Shown in pieces: positions 12,985-29,499 of a stretch of 64,000 bases of DNA (positions within the stretch are counted from its first letter, which is position 1; each line of letters opens with the position of its first letter). The DNA is from Channallabes apus (taxonomy: Eukaryota > Chordata > Actinopteri > Siluriformes > Clariidae). Both the position numbers and the translations under genes were made by a program. The notes beneath the pieces are model-generated. The model was not told where the DNA came from and searched no databases. It saw only the letters and a program-made list of their open reading frames with translations. The DNA lies in contig CM060121.1 of assembly GCA_030522415.1 (NCBI GenBank), positions 1,694,476-1,758,475 on the forward strand, read 5' to 3'.

Positions 12985-14290
12985 GATTTGTCCTTTTTAT
13001 CAAAGTTTCATCACTTCGTATCAAAGTAGCATTTTTACAAATTAAATAGTTTACATACGTGAAAACTTCTCCACAAACTGCAACTCCAGGTCTTCTGAGG
13101 TCTTCATAAGTCTTTGTCTAAAAACATCAAGCCTTCGAAAGTCTTTGCCTTCAATCCGCAAATATTTGTCGATTCTCATGTCTTTATATGTTGTCGTATG
13201 TCTTTGCAAATCTTCATATTTAATCAGCAATTCTTAAGAAGTCTTTATTGACATTTTTCCAACAGATGTGAGCTAACGTTAGCTAAATGAGTTTGTCCTT
13301 TTATCATAGATAAAGTCGTATAGTTACCATTTAAATATTTACATACAGGCATGAAAAGTTCTCACCAACTCCACGTCTTCGTAAGTATTTATGTCTTGGT
13401 CCTCAAACAAAAAGTCTTCATAAGTCTTCGTATATTTTACCTTCAATCTACAAATATTTGTTCCTCTTTATACTGTAACTTGTCATATCACTTGTAAGGC
13501 TGCTGTAAGTCTTTTCATTCAACATGTATTCAGACAAGTCTTTGGTGACATTTTCCCCACAGGTGATAGCTAATGTTAGCTAGCCGACTATTTTGTCCTT
13601 TTTATCTTAGATGGATGAATGTCTTTGTAGGTCTTTACAAGTTTTTGTCTTTAATCAGCAAATCTATTTAAGGCCTTCGAAGTCTTCTGATTCAATTAAC
13701 AAGTTTCTATAAATCTTTGTAAATCTTTGTTGACATTTTCCCAATGGGTGCCAGCTGACGTGAGCTACAGTAGCTGCCTGGTTTGTCTTTTGTCATTTAT
13801 CTCGCTGCCTTTTTATTGTAGATGGATATATCAAAGTAGCATCGTTACATAACTGAATATTTTACTATCATTAAAAACTTCTCACCAAACTGCAACCCCA
13901 AGTCTTCATACATCATCGATTTCAAAATCAAAGTCCTTGTAAGTCTATTTCACAAGTTATTTGTCACACACACAATGATACACAGTATGAAATGCAGTGA
14001 AATGCTTACAGTACTATACAGTATATGACTGTTTGTGATGGAAAATGAGAACAATTTCACTACAAATGAAAATATTGCAATAGAAAATACAATTCAGCTA
14101 AAGATAGAATTTGCAATAAAATAAATATTTAAGGTAGAAATTAAGTTACAAAATAAAATAAGGATGTATTAATTAGAAAGTAAATTAGAAAGTAAAGTAA
14201 ATCATGAACAAGTTATCGTCTTTATCAACAAGTCTTGGTAAATCTTGTAAATCTTTGACAATTTCCCAACAGCAGAGCAGCTAGGCCGTC
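12985..14290. repeat. Decayed tandem satellite, unit about 200-300 bp
   Basis: Unit starts are marked by TTTGTCCTTTTTATC-like words at about 12988, 13293, 13591 and 13780. Each is followed in order by TCAAAGTAGCAT or equivalent, TTTACATAC, AAAACTTCTCACCAAACTGC, CTTCATAAGTCTTTG and TTGACATTTTCCCAACAG, with the next unit after GAGCTAACGTTAGCT. The last, partial unit ends near 14290 after an unrelated insertion at about 13950-14205. Within units AAGTCTT occurs many times. Confidence 0.7.
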
Positions 14291-15047
14291 ACGCTGAGCG
14301 TGGAATGAGTTCATCAGGAATTGAGTTCAGTACGGCGTGTAACAGTTTAGTAGATGTTCATGTCAAAAAAATTTAATCAGTGCTGGAAGTTGTGTGATGA
14401 ATTGACAGACTAATACAGTGTCACAGCATCGCTCACATTATTCGGTGGTGAATTGTTGTTTCTAGGTGGTTTGTGTCTCTTCATAATGAATCACAGAGTC
14501 TATATTGACTTTATTTAATCGTCATTAACCAGCCGTCCAGTTCTCATTAAATCAACTGGCAGCCCTTAGAGCTCAAAGTATTTATTTGTTTTTTACTGTT
14601 TTTTTTAACAAACACATACAGTATAAGGCTCGGGATTGTGCAGTACACAGTTTTTGCTTGTGTCTATGACCAAAAAAATATAATATATATAAAATAAAAA
14701 TATATACTGTATATTTTTACACTATCTATTTTTTCTTCTCCTTTTTGTTATGCATGAGCTTTTGATACAGTTTATATTTATTTACAGATATTTTATACAG
14801 TTGTTTACTTGCAGTTCATCTCATTCCATCTAAACGTCTTGATGTACAGATGTTTGTGGTTTATTGTCCTTTTGTATGACTCTGTGTGCCTTAAATTGCC
14901 CACTATGGATAAAAAATGTTTTCAATTGAATTGAATTGAATTAAATTTAAACAGATAACCTGATCATGTGTTTTTAGTGTTGTTTTTCAGAGCAGAAGGA
15001 CATGGGCGTGTCAGGGTGCCTAATGATTGGCAGGCGTGTCTCTTCGG

Positions 15048-15213
15048 CAGAGGTGGAAAGAGTAATAAAATTTTGTACTCAAGTACAAGTACTGTTACTT
15101 CAGTGAAATTTTACTTAAGTACAAGTAAAGTTACCATTATAAAAATCTACTCAAGTAAAAGTAAAAAGTAGCTCATTAAAAAATTTACTCAGAGTAAAAG
15201 TTACCGAGTTTAC

Positions 15214-15251
<38 letters not shown>

Positions 15252-15949
15252 AGGAGGAGGAGGAGGAGGATCAGATTCAGGATGGACCCAGGCCAAAATA
15301 ATAAACAAAATGGTATTTATATTTAGTAGCTAGATTACCTGCAAAAAAAAAAAAAAACACACACACAAACAAAAATACAGGTACCTTCCCGGACTCCCTA
15401 AACCAAAAACAGTGAAATTATCTACAAATATATACAAAGACCAACCAAACCAAAGGGACAAAGCAATAATCAAAGTCAATTGGAGGCAAAAAGTCAAAAC
15501 CAGAATACACAACCAAATATCAAAACGCCAAAATCAAAATCTCTTTCCTCTTTCCCGCGTCTCTCTCCGGTTTATATATGGTCGCGCTAGTCGATGACGT
15601 CACTCAGGACGGAAGCGACCGTGTGGAAGGTCAGGAAGATGCCGATGTCAGAAAACCTGGAGTGGAGTCTGGAGCGGCGCGCGGCCAGGACATGATACAC
15701 ACACGTGAGCGCAACGGAGCATTTATACACAGCATAATATTTGTATTATTTTAGCATTTTCATTCTTTTTTTTTTACTCAGTAGAGAATATGATTTAAAA
15801 TGTAGCGAATTACAATACTTCAAACAAAATGTACTTAAGTAAAAGTAAAATTACAGATTTTAAAAACTACTTTAAAAAGTAGAAATACACAAAAAAGCTA
15901 CTCAATTACAGTAACGCGAGTAAATGTAATTCGTTACTTTCCACCTCTG
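15048..15949. mobile_element. Non-autonomous hAT element, 902 bp, with intact target duplication
   Basis: Starts CAGAGGTGGAAAGAGTAA and ends TTACTTTCCACCTCTG, an inverted pair that extends for well over 100 bp with AAGTACAAGTA-type motifs. It is flanked by identical 8-bp copies CTCTTCGG (15040-15047 and 15950-15957), the size produced by hAT transposases. The interior has no transposase; it holds a (CA)n tract (15217-15251), a GGA run, and unique sequence near 15360-15700. Related fragments occur at 4259-4456, 7395-7530 and 21395-21515. Confidence 0.85.
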
Positions 15950-16259
15950 CTCTTCGGGAACAGGACACGACTCAACAGTGCTGAAAAATCGGGGAAAAGC
16001 CGGCAGCTAACATGGAAGCATTAGGGCTAATAACTTTCCGACCTGAGAATTTTAGCATGACTCCATTTTTCAGATTTACTTATTTATTTAATTATTATTC
16101 ATGGACATTTAATCTGAGGCTAATGTGTTTCAGAGAGTCGCAACTCCTCTCCAAGCGAAGGGCGTGAAAGGAAAAAAGAAAAGTGGCTGCTGCTTTTCCT
16201 CATGTGCTACCTGTAGCATTGCGACACGCTGTGTGTATTTATATACGACCTGTAGCACT

Positions 16260-16295
<36 letters not shown>

Positions 16296-16757
16296 GACTC
16301 TGTGTCGGTGCTCCCTGTAGGGATACGGTGCATTAGGAAGGCAATCTTGTGCCTCCAGGGTGTTTTTGTCCTGGATGTTTGTGAACCTGTTTCACAGCAG
16401 GGACGCGTCTCTTCTCTCTGCTCTGGACCGGGAGAGCGTCGCTCGATGCTGAGACGCTGTTATTCTGCAGCAGTGCTAATGTGCTCACAGACAGGAGACC
16501 AAACACTCACGCCAACACCACAGCCTTGTGGGATACAGCAGGAGCATTTACTCACCATGGATGCAGTGTTTTATTAAAACAGCGACCAAAGATGAAACAC
16601 ATCTGAAGATTGATTTACAGGAAATTAATAACATCCATAAATATCTAAAAATAAAGTCATCACGGCCGTGGCGTCTCATAAAACATCTTCATTACGCAGC
16701 AGTGTGGGCAGATGTGTTCTGTTTGTTTAATGAACTAGAAATGAATAGATAAATGTA

Positions 16758-16759
<2 letters not shown>

Positions 16760-16819
<60 letters not shown>
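16760..16819. repeat. (GATA)n microsatellite
   Basis: Fifteen units of GATA without interruption. A further (GATA) tract is at 38244-38275. Confidence 0.95.
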
Positions 16820-16849
16820 GTGTTGACTGTATTATGCATTTAACCACAT

Positions 16850-17120
16850 TTTAAGCAGCACTGTGAACTCGCACCTCCAGGGTCCGGGTTCGAGTCTCTC
16901 CTGTGTGCATGGAGTTTGCATGTTCTCCCCGTGCTTGGTGGGTTTCCTCCGGGTGCTCTGGTTTCCTTCCACAGTCCAAAGACATGCAGATTAGGCTAAT
17001 TGATGTTCCCAAATTGCCTGTGGTGTGTGAATGCATTCGATGGACCCCAGGCCCCCCGTGACCCTGGATACAGGAGAAAGCGGTAGAGGCAGTGAGTGAG
17101 TGAGTGAGTGAGTGAGTGAG
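16850..17120 (+). mobile_element. tRNA-headed SINE copy, 5' truncated, with (GAGT)n tail
   Basis: Same family as 33155: GGGTTCGAGTCTC (B-box), CATGGAGTTTGCATGTTCTC and AGACATGCAGATTAGGCTAA. The A-box region is missing. The tail is an expanded GTGA/GAGT microsatellite (17091-17120) instead of GAAT. Confidence 0.75.
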
Positions 17121-17149
17121 GTACAGTACAGCTGTGTTAGACATTTTAC

Positions 17150-17540
17150 ATGAATGAAATGAAGAAAGAAAGAAATAGAAAAAGAAAAGGAAAGAAATAA
17201 AATAATGGAGGGAAAGAAAAACAAAGAAAATAATAAAAATAAGGAAAGAGGGTAAAAAAGCTGAAAAAAAGAAAGAAAGGAGGAAGAAAGGAAAGGATGA
17301 AAGAAAAACAAAGTAAGAACTAAAAAATTAAGAAAGGATGGAAGTTTTAAAAAAATAATTAAATAAAAGGAAAGGAGAAATAAAAAGTAAAAAAACAGGA
17401 TGAAATGAAGGGAAGTGAGGAAGAAAGAAGGAAACAATGAAAGAAAAGGAACGAATGGAAAAAGAACAAGAGAAATGAAGAAAATTAAGAAAGGAAGAAA
17501 GAAAGAACAAGAAATGAAGGAACTAACGAACAAGGGAAAA
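17150..17540. repeat. Polypurine tract, GAAA/GGAA-rich, about 390 bp
   Basis: Almost only A and G on the plus strand, with GAAAGAAAG and GGAAAGGA motifs, following the SINE at 16850. Minus-strand frames here are artefacts rich in F, L and S. Confidence 0.85.
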
Positions 17541-17617
17541 AATAAACATGGCCTGATTTAGGGCCAGTAAAAGTTAAACTCTTTGCTCAGTGTTGCACTT
17601 TCTCCCTGCAAAAAGTT

Positions 17618-17838
17618 CAGAAGTATTGGCACCCCATCCGAGTACTAATTTTGTGACAATAGTGATGCTCCTTTAGAAACAGACACTGATAAGAACTCTT
17701 ATTAAAGTCATCAGCCTCCACGTCACCTCCTGGCAGAGGCAAGCAGGGTCACGTGTTTATTAGAGCCTGGGACGCTGTGGATTTAAAAGCTAAATACATC
17801 ATATATGATATTTTTAAGGGGTGCCAATAATTATGTGA
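17618..17838. mobile_element. Small MITE with TATTGGCACCCC termini
   Basis: AGTATTGGCACCCC at 17622 and GGGGTGCCAATAATT at 17819 are inverted ends around a 185-bp unrelated centre. The same words occur outward-facing at 12388 (GGGTGCCAATAATTCTGG) and 12508 (AGTATTGGCACCCC). This looks like a Tc1/mariner-type terminal repeat common in fish, but the superfamily is a guess. Confidence 0.5.
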
Positions 17839-17928
17839 GTGCAGGATATGCAGGGTTATTTTTCCCACAAATTTTAAAGCTATTTTTGTTCTCTTAAACA
17901 GAACCTGCAGGATTTTGATGATGAACAA

Positions 17929-18960
17929 TGATGTGATGATGTGGTGACGTGATGATGTGATGACGTGATGATGTTGTGACGTGATGACGTGATGATGTGG
18001 TGACGTGATGACGTGATGATGTGGTGACGTGATGACGTGATGATGTGATGACGTGATGACGTGGTGACGTGATGATGTGATGACGTGATGATGTGGTGAT
18101 GTGATGACGTGATGACGTGGTGACGTGATGACGTGATGACGTGATGATGTGGTGACGTGATGACGTGATGATGTGATGATGTGGTGACGTGATGACGTGA
18201 TGATGTGGTGACGTGATGATGTGATGATGTGGTGACGTGATGACGTGATGATGTGGTGACGTGATGATGTGATGACGTGATGACGTGATGATGTGATGAT
18301 GTGGTGACGTGATGACGTGATGATGTGGTGACGTGATGATGTGATGACGTGATGACGTGATGATGTTGTGACGTGATGATGTGATGACGTGATGACGTGA
18401 TGATGTGATGACGTGATGATGTGATGATGTGGTGACGTGATGATGTTGTGACGTGATGACGTGATGATGTGATGAAGTGATGATGTGATGATGTGATGAC
18501 GTGATGATGTGATGACGTGATGATGTGATGATGTGGTGACGTGATGACGTGATGATGTGGTGACGTGATGATGTGATGACGTGATGATGTGATGATGTTG
18601 TGACGTGATGATGTGATGATATGGTGACGTGATGATGTGATGACGTGGTGATGTGATGACGTGATGATGTGATGACGTGATGACGTGGTGACGTGATGAC
18701 GTGGTGACGTGATGATGTAGTGACGTGATGATGTTGTGACGTGATGACGTGATGACGTGGTGACGTGATGACGTGATGACGTGGTGACGTGATGACGTGG
18801 TGACGTGATGACGTGATGATGTGATGACGTGATGATGTGATGATGTGGTGACGTGATGATGTGATGATGTGATGATGTGGTGACGTGATGATGTGATGAC
18901 GTGATGATGTTGTGACGTGATGATGTGATGATGTGATGACGTGATGATGTGATGATGTGG
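17929..18960. repeat. Minisatellite with an 8-bp unit, about 129 copies
   Basis: Uninterrupted array of GTGATGAC / GTGATGAT with variants GTGGTGAC and GTTGTGAC. I saw no insertions or deletions: every variant keeps the 8-bp register over 1,032 bp. Because 8 is not divisible by 3 and each unit has TGA, no reading frame crosses it. See findings for the variant pattern. Confidence 0.95.
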
Positions 18961-19089
18961 TTCTGTGGTTAACAGTGCTGAGACTTCAGCAGATACAGAA
19001 GCCTGAAGATGAAGCTGCGAGAAGTCGGATTAAGCCTTTGCTCATACTCACGTGACATCTCTCCTAATCCTGTCTGAAAAAACAAAGGG

Positions 19090-19205
19090 ATTGAGAGATA
19101 GATGGATCGAGGGAGAGAGGGATCGAGGGATAGAGGGATCGAGGGATAGAGGGAGAGAGGGATAGAGGGATAGAGGGATAGAGGGAGAGAGGGATAGAGG
19201 GATAC
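19090..19205. repeat. Second minisatellite with an 8-bp unit, GAGGGATA-type
   Basis: Fourteen or so copies of GAGGGATA / GAGGGATC / GAGGGAGA in register, 130 bp downstream of the larger array. The sequence between the two (18961-19089) is non-repetitive. Confidence 0.9.
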
Positions 19206-19311
19206 ATTAGATACGGCGGAGTCACATCTCATGATCAGTTGAAGTCAGGAACAAACGTCTCCATGTGTGCCAAGAGGGATGAAAAAGTTATTTCCTTCCT
19301 CCAGATGTACA

Positions 19312-19313
<2 letters not shown>

Positions 19314-19389
<76 letters not shown>
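19314..19389. repeat. Compound (TG)n(GA)n microsatellite
   Basis: About 23 TG units change directly into about 14 GA units. Confidence 0.96.
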
Positions 19390-19391
<2 letters not shown>

Positions 19392-19799
19392 TAATTCTGC
19401 GTCTAAAATAAGTAATAAGGAAGTGGGGAAGAAAGGATGGAACTGGGATGAATAATTCAGGCGGAGCCGTTTCTCAGGCAGGTGGAGGCATTAATCTGCA
19501 GCGCGGTGGAGGCGGAGCTCCTGCAGCCTCCATAAAGGATTATGAGTTACAGAGCGCGGGACAGGGCCGCTCCGTCTCTGTCTCAGGGCCCGAACGCTCC
19601 CGGTTACAAATGGGCCGGGCCGAGCGCAGAGCTGCATCACTACTCACATCATGGAGAGGAAGGAGGAGACACCAGAGCACTCACAGCTTCACACACACAC
19701 ACACACACACAGCTGCCCAGAGTCTGACCTGATGCCCTGGTGTTCCTGCGCTTCACCTCCACATGAACCTGAATACACGACCAGGACGAGTTTACATCT

Positions 19800-20330
19800 G
19801 TCTTCTTCTTCTTCTTCTTCTTCTATTTGTATGACTTAACAATATGACAGTGTAGATAAAAATTTTCTTGTTATTATTATTCTTCCTTGTTCCTCTTTTT
19901 TTCCCTTCTTCTTGTTTTTTTATGTAGCAGTGTTATTATTTGTTTAGTTTTCTTCTTCTTTGTTTCCTTTGCTTCTTCCCCATTTTCTCTTTCTTTTCGT
20001 ACTCTTTTCTTCTTCTTTCTTCATCCATCCTTTCTTTTTTCTTTTTCTGTTTTTCTTAAGACATAAAATACACTGATTTTTTGTTTAGTTTTCTTCCTTC
20101 CTTTTCTTTTATTGTTCTTGTTCTTATTGTTTGATTCTTTCTTTCTTTCTTTCTTCATTTTTGTAAGAAGTAAAACTAACTTTTTTTTGTTAGAATTTAA
20201 ATTGTCACAGTGTTTTTCCTTGTCTTTCTTAGTTTTCTTATTGTTTTCCTTTTCTTTGTAAGAATAGACTGTGTTTGTTTTGTTTTGTTGTTTATTAGTA
20301 TGAATGATTCCTCTTTTCTCTGCTTTTAAT
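19800..20330. repeat. Polypyrimidine tract, about 530 bp
   Basis: T- and C-rich, starting with (TTC)8 and going on with CTTTCTTTCTTTC runs, broken by short mixed pieces. It is the strand mirror of the tract at 17150-17540. Confidence 0.75.
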
Positions 20331-20578
20331 ACAGTGAGACTAGAACCTGCTTCATGAAACAGAGCAGTGACTCAGAGTGCAGTGGGAGGTCTGTATGCTC
20401 TCTATGTGTGTGTGTGTGTGTGTGTTGGGGTCATTCGATGCAGAGGGCAGCTTTTAAACCTGATGTAGGTGATTAATGCCGGACGTTTCCGGAGCTGATA
20501 AGATGCTGCGTAAGATTTATGTTCCATCAGAGGAGCAGAGCATCGGGTTCTATTGAACATCTGTCAGAGAGCCACTGT

Positions 20579-25162
<4,584 letters not shown>

Positions 25163-25656
25163 AGAGTTAAACCTTGGATTGCGACCATAATTCATTCCAG
25201 ACGTGTGCTTGTAATCCAAAGCACTCATATATGAAAGCGACTTTCACCCATAAGATATAATGGAAATGCAGATGATTTGTTCCACAACCCAAAAATATTC
25301 TTATAAAAATAATTAATACAAAATATAAAGTAAAAAAAAAAAATTCAGTTTTACCTTGGGAAAGAATTGTGACTGGTGTGAGGAAGAGGAGGAGGAGGAG
25401 GAGGAGGAGGGGTATACTGTGTAATTTTATTTATTTTATTGGTCTGCGAGTGACGCATGTGCACTGGGACGATTACCCACAATCCCGCAGTGCATGACAG
25501 AATAAAATCATTGGCTCAGTTGTAATCACATGACGCTCGGCAGACAAAGCGTATACGTACTACTCGTATTTCAACACCTCTTTCATTTACCAAGTTAAAA
25601 TTTATTCAAAGATTTTGCTCGTCTTGCAAGTTACTCACACTACAAGGTTTTACTGT
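25163..25656 (+). mobile_element. TA-flanked MITE copy, compact form
   Basis: Left AACCTTGGATTGCGACCATA and right CTACAAGGTTTTACTGTA are inverted relatives. The interior has a GAG-repeat (25378-25412) and ends CCGGTC-like GC-poor sequence, with the shared stretch TGACGCTCGGCAGACAAAG also present near 7203. About 493 bp. No coding region. Confidence 0.55.
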
Positions 25657-25852
25657 ATTTAGTAAAATTGATTTCTTTTCATGGAACTAACCGTATGGAT
25701 AACTGGAGCTAGCAGGGTTGTAGGATTTGGTCATGATTACTTACATTGTACTCAGTTTACGGGTGACAAACTTCACACTCTGTGAAGTAAAATTTATAAC
25801 TTAAAAACAGTAAAATTTATAACGTGCCTCTACCTTATAACTTATAACGTGC

Positions 25853-26176
25853 CTCTCTTGGCCGATTAGCTCCTTCAGAGGGGCGGCTTGAGAAGTACTT
25901 AGTGCTCCCACATTAATCACGGCTCTACAGTCAATCAGGGACGTCTCAAGCTCACGCAAGCGGAAGGAGCGGATAGCGCTGTCCTCCAAGTGTGTTACAC
26001 CGCTGCCAGCGGTGCGTGAACGAGCAGTTTGAAAAGATGCGGTCGGCTGGCGTTCGGAGGAAACACGTGATAGTCTTCGGCCCTTCCGACTGAGTGGTAG
26101 TAGTAGCCTTAATGTGGAGCCCCCTAGTGACGGGGAGGAATTGGACACGACTACATTAGTGAGAAAATCAAGGAAA
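25853..26176 (+). mobile_element. SINE copy lacking its tRNA-like head
   Basis: Matches the body of the SINE at 47089-47535 in opposite orientation: TAGTGCTCCCACATTAAT, GAAAAGATGCGGTCGGCTGG, CCCCTAGTGACGGGGAGGAA. It begins inside the body with CTTGGCCGATTAGC, so it is truncated and would have no internal RNA polymerase III promoter. A short local duplication of AACGTGCCTCT precedes it (25800-25855). Confidence 0.75.
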
Positions 26177-28111
26177 AATATGGAAGAAATAATAATAACA
26201 TAACAACCAAGAACTATTGTAATCTACTAATATGCACCTATCATAGTGTTCAAAACAGAGGTAGTCTGAAGAATTAAAGAAATATATAAATAAGATCAAA
26301 AACAAAGGCACTGCAACTGCGACTGCAGCGAGTTCAGTGATCGAGCAGACGTGAGGAAAATAAAGCGATGAATGAAAATGTACAGGTTCTGGCTGGTGGA
26401 CTTGCCGCTCTGTATGACAGCGTCTCCATTCAGTGATCAGTCATGACGCGGAGTCCTGGGGCCGAGCCCCGCGCCCCGGTGATGAATGTTTGTTGGAGGG
26501 TTTTTATGAAGTCGGTTACCTCGTGGACAGCATCAAACGAACCGTGTCAAGGTTAAAGACTCGGCCCGTGATGCGGCTCCGGAGGCCATTTGGAGTCCAT
26601 TTGGCAGCGACGCGCTCTTTCATGATGACAGAAGCGGCCGTTTGGTTTGTTAGCGTCGTGCCATCATGGCTCGAAAAAGGAAATATGGACAGCCGCTGGG
26701 GGATTGGAGCGGGATCTGATGATAGTGAGAGTGAAGAGAAAAAAGTATTTGTGTGTGTGTTGGGGGTAAATAAATAAAGGTGCTTGAGAAACATTTGAGA
26801 TATAAAAGGCTTAGAGGAAAAAGGAAGCTCGGGGCGTCAGCACTGACAGGTCATTATCATAACGACCTACAGTCGCACGCCACATTAGCTTCCCCGAAGC
26901 AGAACATCTAGCCGCTGTGAAGCGTACAGCGCTCGGGTTTTTATTTTGGCAGTCATTAGTTCCTCTTTTTCAGGAGGGGTGGAAAAATCAGGCTGTATAA
27001 ATGTGCTGTGTGTGTGTGTGTGTGTGTATGTGTGTGTGTGTGTGTGTGTGGCACATTTTTAAAACCCTATAGGATGAAAAACATCATTATCTTGGTTTCA
27101 TAAACAGCAGAACTGTTATATATAAGACATCAGTTAGAGAATAGTTCCGGGTTGGTACTGATGATGGCGCTAGATTGATTGTGCAACAAAAAAAGGGTTT
27201 TAAATGATGTAAGTTTTGTCACAAACAGAGCTTTAAAACAAGGTTCAAAGCAGAGACTGTTAAAAAACCTAAAAGTTTTAGAAGGATGCTGAACCCATTG
27301 TTGGGTTCTATGTTCTGTCTAGAACCTCAGCAAGAAGTTAAATGTGATTTATTTTGTACATTTTACAACTATACTGGATTTTTTTTTCTAAAACTATGAA
27401 ATAACACAATAATGCATTCGGTCATTAAGTAACAACAGTAACAGTCAGTTGTTATTTTAAGACATGAAGGTCAGCTGTTCTGGAACAGTTCTTGGAAGAA
27501 CAGTATTGTGTCGAGTGCGTTTGTAAAACCCATCAAGCTCCATGATGAAACTGTCCCTCATGAAGACCTTCCCTGGAAAGCAAGACCAAAACTTTATTTA
27601 GAGTCATCAGCCTCAGAAATCACCAATTAACAAACAGCACCTCAGATTAGAAGGGGTGTACAAACTTGACTAATAGGGTACATTTTATTACCCCAGACTC
27701 TATTAACGGGTGAGGAATCATATACAGTACATTTTAATGACAGCCCTCCAAGAATAAAAATATCTTTAGAAACACTGATAAAGTTAAAAGCATGTTTATG
27801 TAAACATCAAAATGTGCAAAAATACAAAATAATAATAATAATAATAATAATAGTGCAAAAATATACACATCATATGGACGTTATCTATGTGTCTCTTTGT
27901 CTAGTGAAGTGTTAAATGTCAAATGATCCCCTAATGGGCTTTTCACTCTGGAAGAGTTCACTTTTTAAAATGTTTTGTTTGTTTTATACAGTACATTTGT
28001 GTGTTCTAGGTTTCAATTAGATCTTCATTATTAAGCTAAGAACCATTTCAAACTTCAAGAGACAAATATAACCTTTACGTAAACTAAGAATACTAATAAA
28101 CTAGAAGTGTC
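26177..28111. other. Intergenic, no gene seen
   Basis: Includes the (TG)n at 27005-27051, an (AAT)n at 27824-27852, and fragments of the AAGAACC family. The frame at 26433-26777 has no family resemblance. Confidence 0.5.
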
Positions 28112-28959
28112 TATAACCCTATTCCCTGAAAAAGCGGGAACGAAATACTGAGTGAAAACGCTATGGGAACGCTCTCCGCGTGACCGGTTGTTGAAGCATG
28201 TGTGTCAAACACGGCAAAAATTTTGCCATATATAACCTCGGTCAGGTGATGTCATTTGATTAGTTGCATCTGGAGGTTATAAATAGGCATGAAGCGGAAA
28301 CATCCTCAGGTCAATTTTGTCAGAAAGGACGTCCAGTCACGCAGTCACGTACAATGCGGCATTGGAGTGTAGCATCTCGTTCCTGCTTTTTCAGGGAACA
28401 GGGTTACAGCAAAGTAACCCGAGACGTTCCCTTTCAAAAGCTACTCTTGATGCTGTGTGAAAACGCTATATGAACGAGAATACCAACGCCGCCGCACTGC
28501 AAGTGTTTGGACCCCCAGGGTTGTGTAGTGTGAGCACAGTCCCCCAAATGGGTCTCAGACATCATACTGGGATGCTGGAATTGCATGGATATCTAAATAT
28601 AAAATCTGATAAATGTGTGCGGAGAGGACCAACCTGCCGCATCACACACTTGCTGCAAGGGGAAGCCTCTTGCCAGAGCAATTGATGAGGCAAGCCCCCT
28701 GGTCGAATGGGCCCTAATTACTAGAGAAGTCTGCCACGTGCCTCATAGGCTAGGGCAATAGAATCTCTCACCCAATGTGACAGCATTTGTCTAGTGGTGG
28801 CCGCCCTTCGGCTGCGGCCCCCATAACATATAAAAACCTGCTCTGATTTACATCAATGGCTAGTGCAGTGGAAGTACTGTAAATCTGAAGAGCACGAACT
28901 GGAGACAGTAAGTGAAGTCTTTCTTGCTCCGGAGCTGTATATGGTGGAGGACAGAGGCT

Positions 28960-29250
28960 TCAAGAAAAACTGTGTGAATAGTCGAGAATGGAACCTTCGG
29001 AAGATGGTTGGGATGAGGATGCAGAATCTCCAATTCTCTTCAGAGAAGTAACGGCCATGAGAAAAAACATCTTAAGAGTCAGAAGCCTGACAGGCGCTGA
29101 CTCTAGTGGTTCAAAGGGGGTGTCAACCAACCCTTCTAGCACAATAGCTAGATGCCAACCCGAAAAAGTGGCTACATATGTTCTGAGAATACTAGGGCAT
29201 AAGCCAGAGGTCAATTTTCTTGTACTGTAGAAACTCCAGCACTGAAACAA
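28960..29250 (-). pseudogene. DIRS tyrosine recombinase fragment
   Basis: The minus-strand frame encodes STRKLTSGLCPSILRTYVA followed by LAIVLEGL, PFEPLES and LTLKMFFLMAVTSLKRIGD. This matches the N-terminal core of fish DIRS-type recombinases as I remember them. The catalytic R...HxR...Y residues expected further along (toward 28500) are not in an open frame, so the integrase is inactive. It lies downstream of the RNase H remnant, in normal DIRS order. Confidence 0.75.
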
Positions 29251-29499
29251 TTTGGCAATGGACTGGGTCTACATCTTTTACTATGCACCAATTTTCAATA
29301 CATTCCATTTGAGGGCATAAGTTCCTCTAGTTGAGGGAATCCTAGCACTTAGTATAGTTTCAATTACACTGTCTGGAAGACTAGCCTCTCTTCACTGGTC
29401 CCCTTCAGGGGCCAGACGTGAAGGTAGAAGAGCTTGGGCTGGGGATGGAATGTCATCCCCTGCGCCTGAGACAGAAGCTCCCTCCTCACAGAAGAGATA

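Noticed and set aside
16991..17533. 180-codon minus-strand open frame rich in F, L and S
   Set aside because: Translation of the polypurine tract 17150-17540; low complexity, no domain.
17929..18960. CRISPR-like regular array
   Set aside because: Unit is 8 bp without spacers, in a vertebrate genome; it is a minisatellite.
26433..26777. 114-codon plus-strand open frame
   Set aside because: No recognisable domain, no splice partner and an overlapping open frame on the other strand; probably chance.
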